This document shows, one piece after another, positions 1-5,011 of a DNA stretch of 7,093 bases. The position numbers and the translations under genes were made by a program. Each line of letters starts with the position of its first letter. Within the stretch, counting starts at the first letter, position 1. This stretch comes from an uncultured Collinsella sp. (GTDB lineage Bacteria > Actinomycetota > Coriobacteriia > Coriobacteriales > Coriobacteriaceae). The notes beneath the pieces are model-generated. The model had not been told where the DNA came from. It worked only from the letters and a program-made list of their open reading frames with translations, and did not search any database. The stretch is taken from assembly GCA_900757285.1 (NCBI GenBank), contig CAAENI010000006.1, forward strand, positions 1 through 7,093. The letters are read 5' to 3'.

Positions 1-1
1 T

Positions 2-373
2 GGCAGCACTCCCATCATTAGCGATATTGCTGTCAAGCAGGGGGTCCCTACTGTCTGTCACATGAAAAACTACATCTTCAACCATTGGTTTCGCGATTTC
101 GCAGTTAGCTGCAATCTTGGAATCTATGAGCCGAACAATTCGACTGGCGGAAAACTATATAAGGGCATCTGCCCGCATCAGCTCAGGCATTGTGTAAGCA
201 CTTTTATGCTGGCGAACGGATCGGACGTTAGAAGCGTGCAAGGTATTCTTGGCCACGCGGACCCCAATATCACACTCAAAACGTATACAAGCCTCGTTCA
301 ACAATCAGAAATAAAAGCAGTTAAAGGCTACGAAGACTTCATCAACGCCTATATACAGAGAAGCGAGAAATAG
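2..373 (+). CDS. Tyrosine recombinase/integrase, C-terminal part (5' truncated by window)
   Basis: The reading frame is open from base 2 with no stop, so the ATG at 62 is probably an internal Met and the gene starts left of the window; 123 residues are visible. The C-terminal catalytic signature of the phage-integrase/Xer family is clear: HQLRH (His59 and Arg62 of the visible part, the HxxR box), then LGHAD (His85) about 23 residues later, then KTYTSLV, whose Tyr95 is the expected nucleophile. The first catalytic Arg lies off the left edge. Such enzymes cut and rejoin DNA through a 3'-phosphotyrosine link to integrate or excise elements or resolve multimers. The next gene is excisionase-like and a relaxase lies further on, which fits an integrative mobilizable element. 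A plasmid resolvase role is also possible. The family call is secure; the exact role is inference. Confidence 0.9.
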   Translation, partial: GSTPIISDIAVKQGVPTVCHMKNYIFNHWFRDFAVSCNLGIYEPNNSTGGKLYKGICPHQLRHCVSTFMLANGSDVRSVQGILGHADPNITLKTYTSLVQQSEIKAVKGYEDFINAYIQRSEK

Positions 374-407
374 CATGTTTTTCATTCATCGTTTTATTCA
401 TAATATT

Positions 408-425
408 ACGGTACTATAATACCGT
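408..425. repeat. Imperfect 18-bp palindrome after the recombinase gene
   Basis: ACGGTA and TACCGT form 6-bp arms around CTATAA, with a single mismatched pair inside. It lies 34 bp past the recombinase stop codon. It could be an arm site for recombinase or excisionase, an attachment-site half, or a weak transcription stop. No U-run follows it. Confidence 0.5.
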
Positions 426-450
426 TTCCGCAGGTAGATGCTTTATTTGG

Positions 451-479
451 TTGACATTTAATGAGTTTTATTACATGCT
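451..479 (+). promoter_or_regulatory. Candidate promoter for the HTH gene pair
   Basis: A perfect TTGACA -35 box at 451-456 is followed after 17 bp by CATGCT (474-479), a weak -10 match. The local sequence is A+T-rich compared with the genes. Transcription would enter a leader of about 105 nt before the ATG at 592. The -35 is convincing and the -10 is not, so an activator or a different -10 is possible. Confidence 0.4.
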
Positions 480-494
480 AAAGCTGTCAGATGG

Positions 495-506
495 CTACGC
501 ACGTAG
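495..506. repeat. 12-bp inverted repeat in the HTH leader
   Basis: CTACG and CGTAG flank CA. It lies just downstream of the candidate -10 region, where a repressor operator would be expected. The small HTH protein encoded downstream is a natural candidate binder, but this is inference. Confidence 0.3.
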
Positions 507-517
507 TCATAAAAACC

Positions 518-569
518 GGCCCCCCAAGTGCTTATGAACCTGGTAAGTCTTACAAGCACAGGGAGGGCC
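518..569 (+). other. Long imperfect stem-loop in the 5' leader of the HTH gene
   Basis: Arms starting GGCC at 518 and ending GGCC at 569 pair at about 13 of 16 positions, including a perfect GTGCTT/AAGCAC block. The loop holds a further GTAAG-T-CTTAC mini-hairpin. It ends 8 nt before the Shine-Dalgarno AAGGA of the gene at 592. It could be a leader regulatory structure, a site bound as DNA, or a terminator of recombinase read-through. There is no T-run after it, so a classical terminator is unlikely. Confidence 0.5.
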
Positions 570-591
570 CTCATTGAAAGGATAGCTCATC

Positions 592-837
592 ATGGCTACT
601 CCAAAGATTAGCACTCAGGCGTCCACACCGACTTTCCCCACTGGTGCCGCTCAGTGCGATCGGTTGCTCCGCGTTAACGATATCCGCGAACTCACTGGCT
701 GGAGCGAGAACACCGCACGCAAATTCATGCGCGAGTCCGGCAAGCTCATCCAAATCCATCGCTCGAATTACATGTTTGAAAGCTCATTCTATGAGCTTTT
801 CAAGCAGCTTGAAGGTCGTACCGCCCACCTTGACTAG
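592..837 (+). CDS. Small helix-turn-helix protein, excisionase-like
   Basis: An 81-residue hydrophilic protein. Residues about 25-60 (LLRVNDIRELTGWSENTARK and following) have the pattern of a MerR/excisionase-type HTH: a sensor helix, the turn at TGWSENTA, and a recognition helix continuing into ARKFMRESG. A short basic wing (IQIHRSNYMF) and a C-terminal helix follow. The ATG is preceded by AAGGA with 9 nt spacing. Proteins of this size and fold next to tyrosine recombinases commonly act as recombination directionality factors or as element-encoded regulators. Here the gene sits 218 bp after the recombinase and 9 bp before a winged-helix gene, suggesting a short operon. DNA binding is well supported; the excisionase role is inferred from context. 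Confidence 0.8.
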   Translation: MATPKISTQASTPTFPTGAAQCDRLLRVNDIRELTGWSENTARKFMRESGKLIQIHRSNYMFESSFYELFKQLEGRTAHLD

Positions 838-846
838 GCGGTAAAC

Positions 847-1233
847 ATGAGCGAGCTACCGTCAATTTCCGACATATTCAACGATGATGTTACCGAGCAA
901 CGAAAGATTATAGAGAAAATGGATAAAGCTATTTTTATTTCAGTGCCCGAGTGGGCGTGCTGCGTCACCACCGTTGCCGCCGAGCGTCTCATCCTCGGCC
1001 TCGTATGGAAGTTTGGAAAACCTTCCAAAAACAAACGGCCCATGGGCTTTTGCGCTAGAAGCAAATGGATTGAGGATCACTACCACTTGAGCAAGAACAC
1101 GATATCCCGAGCCTATACTTCTCTAAAGGATAAGGGGTATATTCAAAAAACTGGTGATGGCAGCTGGATGCTTAATTACGCTGCAATCTACCGCGCCGCG
1201 ATCGAAAACGCTTGGGAGCCCCCGAAATCTTAA
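847..1233 (+). CDS. Winged helix-turn-helix protein, replication-initiator-like
   Basis: A 128-residue protein starting 9 bp after the previous stop, so probably cotranscribed; its own ribosome binding site is weak (GGCGG). After an acidic N-terminus, residues about 45-105 form a winged-helix domain: AERLILGLVWKFGKP, then FCARSKWIEDHYHLSKNTIS (HTH with recognition helix), then AYTSLKDKGYIQK and a beta-hairpin wing (TGDGSWMLNY). This arrangement is used by the HTH_36 group, seen in plasmid or element Rep proteins and GntR-like regulators. In a mobilizable element a replication or copy-control role is plausible, but no catalytic domain is visible. The same reading frame stays largely open past the TAA, so the protein may once have been longer. 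A transcription regulator is the main alternative. Confidence 0.7.
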   Translation: MSELPSISDIFNDDVTEQRKIIEKMDKAIFISVPEWACCVTTVAAERLILGLVWKFGKPSKNKRPMGFCARSKWIEDHYHLSKNTISRAYTSLKDKGYIQKTGDGSWMLNYAAIYRAAIENAWEPPKS

Positions 1234-1254
1234 GTCCACAGCCCGACTATCGAC

Positions 1255-1578
1255 GTGGGCTTCTGTCAAACAACCGAGTTAAAAACCACTGAGCCAGAAT
1301 CCGCTTCAATAGAAGAGGATTCTGGCTCAAATGATATCCGACCATTCACGCAGCATGTCTACCGCAATCTGGCAAGAATCGAGGACGGGGAAACCGTCAT
1401 CGAGGTCGTGAAGGTCGGTAATCGCCGGGCGTCTATAAGAGCATGCCGCGAATGTAAAATGAAACAGGGTCGAACCGAAACAGTTCCCGGACAATTGGCG
1501 TCCGGCCAGACACTTCGATTCGACCCTTTTTCATGCCCGCATCTAAAACAATCCCATAATCATTCTCGACATCTTTAA
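1255..1578 (+). CDS. Hypothetical protein with C-x2-C...C-x-H cysteines (doubtful)
   Basis: An ORF of 107 codons starting at GTG with no recognisable Shine-Dalgarno. It lies in the same frame as the winged-helix gene, separated by one TAA and seven sense codons. The N-terminal third is acidic and Ser/Glu-rich. The middle (HVYRNLARIEDGETVIEVVK) looks protein-like. The C-terminal part has ACRECK and later SCPH, which could be a zinc knuckle. Two inverted repeats lie inside it (1291-1328 and 1467-1526), the second followed by five Ts, which argues that at least the 3' part is structural rather than coding. It could be a small gene, the detached C-terminal part of the upstream protein, or non-coding. 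Confidence 0.35.
   Translation: MGFCQTTELKTTEPESASIEEDSGSNDIRPFTQHVYRNLARIEDGETVIEVVKVGNRRASIRACRECKMKQGRTETVPGQLASGQTLRFDPFSCPHLKQSHNHSRHL
1291..1328. repeat. Perfect 12-bp inverted repeat (38-bp hairpin)
   Basis: GAGCCAGAATCC and GGATTCTGGCTC are exact reverse complements. After one G/A mismatch the stem continues with CTTC/GAAG around an AATA tetraloop, giving a nearly continuous 17-step stem. On the minus strand the hairpin is followed by AGTGGTTTTT; on the plus strand no T-run follows. It may be an initiator-protein or regulator site, or a terminator for minus-strand transcripts. Confidence 0.75.
1467..1531 (+). terminator. Branched hairpin followed by T5, possible terminator
   Basis: An outer stem GGGTCGAA (1467-1474) / TTCGACCC (1519-1526) encloses an inner hairpin CCGGAC (1487-1492) / GTCCGG (1500-1505). 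TTTTT follows at 1527-1531. The T-run directly after the closing stem resembles an intrinsic terminator for the plus-strand HTH operon, although the branched 60-nt structure is larger than usual. It could also be an origin-type structured element. Confidence 0.4.
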
Positions 1579-1841
1579 CGCCATCACTCTCCCGCCACCA
1601 ACACGTCGTAGGTGCCATTTTCAACGAATCGATATGGCCGTCCATTCATGGTCTTTAAGGCGCGTTATACCATGAAAACGTGCGGTATTTCTCCAACCGA
1701 AAACCTGCGTGAATGCATGACTTGAGACGCCTTTTAGAACTCACCGATCGCAGGGCGAACACAAATCAACAGCGGCCGCGCATTGTTCCCAGCCATATGG
1801 CATGGCGGAGCCATGCCCGTTGTTGATTGGAGTGCCGCACC
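1579..1841. other. Intergenic region, repeat-rich, no confident gene
   Basis: No supported gene is seen. One open frame from GTG 1612 to TGA 1725 (37 codons) continues the frame of the winged-helix gene and has no ribosome binding site, so it is more likely a remnant than a gene. The right half shifts to higher G+C around 1740 and contains nested inverted repeats just before the coiled-coil gene. It may mark the junction between backbone and cargo. Confidence 0.5.
1764..1828 (+). repeat. Nested inverted repeats upstream of the coiled-coil gene
   Basis: An outer 8-bp pair AATCAACA (1764-1771) / TGTTGATT (1821-1828) encloses a perfect 8-bp hairpin GGCATGGC-GGA-GCCATGCC (1799-1817). This overlaps a 10-bp palindrome GCCATATGGC (1792-1801). 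The right outer arm ends right next to the GGAG that serves as Shine-Dalgarno for the ATG at 1842. The overlapping symmetries could be an operator or a leader RNA structure affecting access to that site. Confidence 0.55.
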
Positions 1842-2411
1842 ATGGCAGACGAGAAGAAAATCAGGGAGATCTACGGCGTGAAGTCCGTCCTCGATGAGGC
1901 CGCCGAGCGAATCGAGGCGACGTGGCGGGAGAAGCTGCTGCGCGAGACGGGCGACCTCAGAACCGAGAACGCGTTGCTCAGGGCCCAGCTCGACGAATCC
2001 AACCGCAAGCTCGCCGAGGCGGGGGATCGGAATGAAAAGATTGAGGCCGACTGCAATGAGCGGGTTGCCTTTATAGAGGAGAAGTTCGAGCTCGATACCG
2101 CGAGTCTCGAACTCGAGAACAACGAGCTCCACACCGCGAGCGTCAGGTATCTCGCCGACGCCAGGGAACTCGACAGGCAGGTCGTCCAACTCCATGCCGA
2201 GGCCGTGGCCATGGTCGATGAGATTGAGCGCCTGCGCGGCGAGCGTGACGCCGCATTGAAGGCTCAGGCCGAGCTGAACGACGTACTCCTGGCCCAGCGC
2301 GACCTGATGGCCGAGGTCGCCGCCCTCAAGGACCGCCTTGCCGCCTCCGAGCAGCGTGCGGCCGTGGCCGAGGCCAAGGTCGAGGTCATGACCCAGATGA
2401 GGGGCGAGTAG
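1842..2411 (+). CDS. Coiled-coil protein of unknown function
   Basis: The 189-residue product is highly charged, lacks cysteines outside one position, and has no membrane segment or signal peptide. From about residue 15 to the end it is almost unbroken heptad-type helix, rich in Glu, Ala, Leu, Arg and Lys, for example around TENALLRAQLDESNRKLAEA. No enzymatic motif is visible. The start is ATG 1842, preceded by GGAG at 9-nt spacing; a TTG five codons upstream is open but lacks a site. G+C is clearly higher than in the HTH genes to the left and similar to the phosphoesterase operon to the right. The gene converges on that operon. Structural, scaffolding or partition-like roles are possible, and none is demonstrated. 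Low-complexity helices make homology assignment unreliable. Confidence 0.75.
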   Translation: MADEKKIREIYGVKSVLDEAAERIEATWREKLLRETGDLRTENALLRAQLDESNRKLAEAGDRNEKIEADCNERVAFIEEKFELDTASLELENNELHTASVRYLADARELDRQVVQLHAEAVAMVDEIERLRGERDAALKAQAELNDVLLAQRDLMAEVAALKDRLAASEQRAAVAEAKVEVMTQMRGE

Positions 2412-2440
2412 TCCCGCGCCTTTCCTGCCGAGTGGCTGAT

Positions 2441-2481
2441 TTCTAGGAACCTTCTAGAGCGCTTCTAGAAGGTTCCTAGAA
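2441..2481. terminator. Perfect 18-bp inverted repeat between convergent genes, probable bidirectional terminator
   Basis: The arms (2441-2458 and 2464-2481) are exact reverse complements with a 5-nt loop GCGCT. They lie between the stop of the coiled-coil gene (2411) and the C-terminus of the convergent phosphoesterase, whose last codons they encode. Each arm also contains a TTCTAG...CTAGAA symmetry, so CTAG occurs four times. There is no T-run on either side. A bidirectional terminator or mRNA 3'-end stabiliser is the simplest reading; a protein or recombinase site is an alternative. Confidence 0.6.
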
Positions 2482-3191
2482 CCGGGCGCAGCATCTTCGA
2501 TCGGCACGATGTCTTGGTAGATCAGGCGATGCTTGGCGTCGCACCATTTGTCGCGATGGTAGTGACCGAAGAACCAGGCTCGGTAGCCGAGTCGCCCGTC
2601 AAGCTCGGCAAGGAATCGCGGAAGCCGGTCGTCCCGATACTCGCGTCCGCGCTCGCAGCACAGCCCCTCAGCAAGGGCAGCCGGAGCCTCGTGAGTCACA
2701 ACGTAGTCGACCTTCCAGCCCACGCGATTGAGCGAGGAACGGCAGTGTTCCGTCTCTTTCTCGCTCGGCATCTCCTCGGGCCACCAGCTCCTCCCCTCCT
2801 TGCGATACTGCCTGTCGTTGCTCGCGGCGCCGCCCATGGCAAGGACTGTGAGCCCGTCGATATCGAACACCTCTCCGCGCATCAGGTGCAGCACGTGCGG
2901 TCGCGCCTCGTGGACGAACCCGCCGTTCCACTCCCGCACCGGCAGCCCAGCCAGGGCGTGGTGATTCTCATGGTTGCCGTCTACGAAACACGTGGTCCAC
3001 GGCTTCGACTCGAACCAGTCGAGCCAGTATTTCTCGGCGTTGGATCCATCCCAGACAAAGCCGAAGTCGCCGGCCACGATCACCGCGTCATCGCGCGTCA
3101 GGGTCCGGCCCAGCGGCCAATTTTTGAATGCAAACCGGCTGGACCCGTACTCGGCCCTGCCGTGCACGTCGCCTGTCACATAGATAGCCAT
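2454..3191 (-). CDS. Calcineurin-like metallophosphoesterase, third gene of the operon
   Basis: A 245-residue protein with the complete calcineurin-type metal-site motif series: GDVHG (Asp8, His10), AGDFGF (Asp42), DGNHE (Asn73, His74), VTHEAP (His167) and GHYH (His210, His212). The family hydrolyses phosphomono- or phosphodiesters with a dinuclear metal centre; the substrate here cannot be read from sequence. No signal peptide or membrane segment is seen, so it should act in the cytoplasm. ATG 3191 is chosen because it overlaps the upstream TGA by one base (TGATG), implying translational coupling; the GTG five codons earlier is less likely. Motif spacing matches the preceding gene residue for residue, pointing to tandem duplication followed by strong divergence. 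Its C-terminal codons lie inside the 2441-2481 inverted repeat. Confidence 0.92.
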   Translation of the reverse strand: MAIYVTGDVHGRAEYGSSRFAFKNWPLGRTLTRDDAVIVAGDFGFVWDGSNAEKYWLDWFESKPWTTCFVDGNHENHHALAGLPVREWNGGFVHEARPHVLHLMRGEVFDIDGLTVLAMGGAASNDRQYRKEGRSWWPEEMPSEKETEHCRSSLNRVGWKVDYVVTHEAPAALAEGLCCERGREYRDDRLPRFLAELDGRLGYRAWFFGHYHRDKWCDAKHRLIYQDIVPIEDAAPGSRNLLEAL

Positions 3192-3916
3192 CAGTACGCA
3201 CCCCACGGCAGGAGCTTGTCCCCGAGCTTCACGATCCGGTCGTACAGCACGGTATGACGTTCGTCCGAGTTGCCATCTCGGTGAAAATGGCCGTAATACC
3301 AGCGCTTGTAGTCCAGGCGGTCCTCGAGCTCGTCGAGGAATCCGGTCAGCCGGTCCACATCAGGGCGTTCCCAGCCCGAGTCCGGATAGAGCGTCGGCGA
3401 GAGCATGCGCGTGGCGCAGGTATGGGTGATGACGCAGTCGACCTTCCAGCCCACGCTGTCGAGCTTTGTCCGTGCCTCCTCAAAGTTGCGCTCGTCCGGC
3501 AATTCTTGCGGCCACCAGCTGGAATACGGCACGCGGTATTCCTTGTCCACGCTCGTGGCGCCGCCCATAGTGAAGATTGTCGAGCCGTCGAGCTCGAAGA
3601 CCTCGCCGCGCGTCAGGCGCCGTATGGGTGAGGTGTCCGACAGGCGCTGCGTCAGCCCGCCATGCCACGGCTCCATGGGGCGCTCCGCCCAGTGATCGAA
3701 GCGCTCGTGGTTTCCGTCGACGAACAGTACCGTGTAGGGGCGCGACTCCAGCCAGGCGATGTCGGCGCATTCCTCGGCAGAAAAGTTCCACGGAAAGCCA
3801 AAGTCACCGGCAACGATGAGATAGTCGTCGCTGGTAAGACTGTCGCCGAGCTCCCAGTCGCGGAGCTTTTGCATGTCGAGCCCACTGTGGATGTCGCCCG
3901 TCACATAGACCGTCAT
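3191..3916 (-). CDS. Calcineurin-like metallophosphoesterase, second gene of the operon
   Basis: A 241-residue cytoplasmic-type protein with the motifs GDIH (Asp8, His10), AGDFGF (Asp38), DGNHE (Asn69, His70), ITHT (His165) and GHFH (His210, His212). It also shares with its downstream paralogue the family-specific blocks LTRGEVF, MGGA, SWWP and VGWKVD. The frame stays open for 190 codons further upstream, but that part lies over the first operon gene in another frame. ATG 3916 is supported by AGAGG at 7 nt, by the ATGA overlap with the upstream stop, and by the MTVYVTGD start, which aligns with the MAIYVTGD start of the next gene. The substrate is unknown. In the family, close relatives include protein phosphatases, cyclic-nucleotide and nucleic-acid-end phosphoesterases. 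Confidence 0.93.
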   Translation of the reverse strand: MTVYVTGDIHSGLDMQKLRDWELGDSLTSDDYLIVAGDFGFPWNFSAEECADIAWLESRPYTVLFVDGNHERFDHWAERPMEPWHGGLTQRLSDTSPIRRLTRGEVFELDGSTIFTMGGATSVDKEYRVPYSSWWPQELPDERNFEEARTKLDSVGWKVDCVITHTCATRMLSPTLYPDSGWERPDVDRLTGFLDELEDRLDYKRWYYGHFHRDGNSDERHTVLYDRIVKLGDKLLPWGAY

Positions 3917-4551
3917 CGAATCACCTCTTCCCTCTTGTACGCCGCCAGCTCGCGCTCGACCTGCCTGTCGCCGGTCTCGTTGACCCACCAGGGCCATTTC
4001 ACCCGGCCGCACGGCTCGTCGACTCCGGCGAACCATTCCCTCAGCTCGTCGAGGCTCACCGGGGAGTGACCGTTGGCATCGCAACCGACGTCGTAGCGCA
4101 GAAGGCCCTGCTTGCGGTTGAACTCGTTGTACGCGCCGCCGCTGCTGTGGATGTGTCCGTGGAGGTGCCACGATCCATGGCTCATGCCCTGCCAGTCGGC
4201 CATGGGGTAATGGCTCAGGACGATCTTCTGCCCGTCGATCTTGAGCACGCAGATCGGCGGCTCCACGGTGAAGGCGCCCGCGACCGCCGGCTGGGTCCAG
4301 TCCTTGTCGTGGTTTCCCGGGACGAGATGGATGCGTCTGCAGGCGATCCGCTTGCGCAGCCCATAGGCGTCCTGGGCGGTCATCTTGAATGAGAAATCCC
4401 CCAGGATGTAGAGCTCGTCGTCCACGGCAACCCTGCCGTTGATGCTGTCGACGATGGCGTCGTTCATCTGCCAAATCGTCTCCCACGGGCGGTCGGTGAA
4501 CTTCAGCACGTTCTCATGCCCGAAGTGGGTGTCGCTGGTAAACCAGATCAT
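3913..4551 (-). CDS. Calcineurin-like metallophosphoesterase, first gene of the operon
   Basis: A 212-residue protein of a different metallophosphoesterase subgroup from the two that follow. Its motifs are SDTHFGH (Asp7, His9), LGDFSF (Asp52), PGNHD (Asn80, His81), LSHYP (His114) and HGHIH (His133, His135). These are all the usual metal-site residues, closely spaced in a compact domain. The C-terminal 40 residues are charged and Trp-rich. ATG 4551 is preferred over an upstream start at 4644 because AGGAGA precedes it by 8 nt and the catalytic motif begins five residues later, as is usual. It ends in an ATGA overlap with the next gene, so all three phosphoesterases should be made from one mRNA. 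No partner kinase, ligase or nuclease gene lies in the operon. Confidence 0.93.
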   Translation of the reverse strand: MIWFTSDTHFGHENVLKFTDRPWETIWQMNDAIVDSINGRVAVDDELYILGDFSFKMTAQDAYGLRKRIACRRIHLVPGNHDKDWTQPAVAGAFTVEPPICVLKIDGQKIVLSHYPMADWQGMSHGSWHLHGHIHSSGGAYNEFNRKQGLLRYDVGCDANGHSPVSLDELREWFAGVDEPCGRVKWPWWVNETGDRQVERELAAYKREEVIR

Positions 4552-4557
4552 ATTTAT

Positions 4558-4608
4558 GTCTCCTTTTATCGCTAAAAAACGTTCTCCTTCGAGGTCAGGA
4601 GACGTTTT
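4558..4608 (-). promoter_or_regulatory. Leader with terminator-like hairpin and competing SD-pairing arm
   Basis: On the minus strand AAAACGT-CTCC pairs with GGAG-A-ACGTTTT (4576-4608, one bulge), and TTTTTT overlaps the end of the right arm. This resembles an intrinsic terminator just ahead of the operon. The left arm also contains GTCTCCT (4597-4603 on the plus strand reads AGGAGAC), exactly complementary to the AGGAGAC Shine-Dalgarno of the first phosphoesterase (4558-4564). Two mutually exclusive folds are therefore possible: a terminator-like hairpin, or SD sequestration. The hairpin may alternatively just block read-through from the mob genes. Confidence 0.5.
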
Positions 4609-4616
4609 ATGAGCGA

Positions 4617-4638
4617 CATGAGGTGCATATCCCTCATG
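4617..4638. repeat. 7-bp inverted repeat upstream of the phosphoesterase leader
   Basis: CATGAGG and CCTCATG flank 8 bp (TGCATATC). The position, just upstream of the leader hairpin on the minus strand, suits an operator for the operon promoter. No convincing -35/-10 pair could be fixed here; TTGAAA lies just upstream on the minus strand. Confidence 0.4.
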
Positions 4639-4751
4639 TTTCAAGCTCCAATCTGCCGGATTTGCCCAACTAAAAGTTTACGCCCACGCGCCCACGCGCG
4701 AATAGGATTTGATTTTTGAAATATGGACGAATTCCTTGTCAGGAGGGTAAA

Positions 4752-4826
4752 ATGGTGCCGACGGCAGCCCAAGTTGTAGAGAGCTGGGCAGAGCCGTTGC
4801 TTAATGAAGTTGGGTCATCGTCTTAG
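4752..4826 (+). CDS. Possible 24-residue small ORF convergent with the membrane peptide gene
   Basis: ATG 4752 follows a near-ideal AGGAGG at 5-nt spacing and gives a 24-codon frame starting MVPTAAQVVESWAEPLL and ending in TAG. The product would be a short amphipathic acidic peptide with no recognised motif. Its stop overlaps the stop of the opposite-strand membrane peptide gene by about 3 bp, so any transcript reading through is antisense to that gene. A hairpin (ACGGC-a-GCCCA / TGGGC-aga-GCCGT, 4761-4797) lies within the frame, so the unit may work as an RNA rather than a peptide. The strong ribosome binding site is the only real coding evidence. Confidence 0.35.
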   Translation: MVPTAAQVVESWAEPLLNEVGSSS

Positions 4827-4948
4827 CGACGGTGGCCTTTCTTTTTGGGCTTCGAACCCTGCTTGAGTGCCTTGGAAAGGCCGACAAGGGCCGTGAGGAG
4901 CGAGACCGTAGCGGTCAGGAGCTTCACGAGCTCGGTGAAATCGGTCAT
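4823..4948 (-). CDS. Small single-pass membrane peptide, holin-like/type I toxin-like
   Basis: A 41-residue peptide. Residues about 7-24 (LVKLLTATVSLLTALVGL) form one hydrophobic helix, and the remaining 17 residues are strongly basic (KPKKKGHRR at the end). This layout of short polar N-terminus, one membrane helix and charged tail is that of small holin-like toxins of type I toxin-antitoxin systems and of other membrane peptides. Third codon positions are mostly G or C, as in the cargo genes, supporting real translation. ATG 4948 is chosen over the in-frame ATG at 4954 because GGGAGG lies 8 nt before it and nearly abuts the other. That Shine-Dalgarno lies within a hairpin. A possible antisense transcription unit converges from the other strand. 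Toxicity is inference; a small regulatory membrane protein is the alternative. Confidence 0.6.
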   Translation of the reverse strand: MTDFTELVKLLTATVSLLTALVGLSKALKQGSKPKKKGHRR

Positions 4949-4983
4949 GGGCATCACCTCCCATCAAATGGAGGGCTCTGCCC
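4949..4983 (-). promoter_or_regulatory. Hairpin sequestering the Shine-Dalgarno of the membrane peptide
   Basis: On the minus strand an 8-bp perfect stem CCCTCCAT-TTG-ATGGGAGG is flanked, across a 3x3 internal loop (GAG/TGA), by a 5-bp stem GGGCA/TGCCC. The stem contains the whole GGGAGG ribosome binding site and the structure ends directly at the start codon. Thirteen base pairs in 35 nt should strongly block initiation unless opened by processing, RNA binding or coupled translation. Confidence 0.7.
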
Positions 4984-5011
4984 GGCACGAGGGCTGCCGA
5001 CAGCAAGGACG

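Noticed and set aside
1612..1725. 37-codon GTG ORF
   Set aside because: No ribosome binding site and no recognisable motif; noted only as part of the open-frame remnant.
1734..2195. Minus-strand ORF opposite the coiled-coil gene
   Set aside because: The plus-strand frame has clear helix-forming composition and a ribosome binding site; this is its shadow.
2514..3257. 247-codon plus-strand ORF
   Set aside because: It lies opposite the phosphoesterase with all its catalytic motifs; it is an antisense shadow favoured by high G+C, with no motif of its own.
3917..4486. 190-codon N-terminal extension of the second phosphoesterase
   Set aside because: It overlaps the first phosphoesterase in another frame, is Arg/Gly/Pro-rich junk, and a good internal start with ATGA overlap exists.
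4552..4644. 31-residue N-terminal extension of the first phosphoesterase
   Set aside because: ATG 4551 has AGGAGA at 8 nt and the catalytic motif starts at once; the extension runs through the leader hairpins.
4680..4700. Short tandem repeat CGCCCACG
   Set aside because: Only about two units; too short to support an iteron or CRISPR interpretation.
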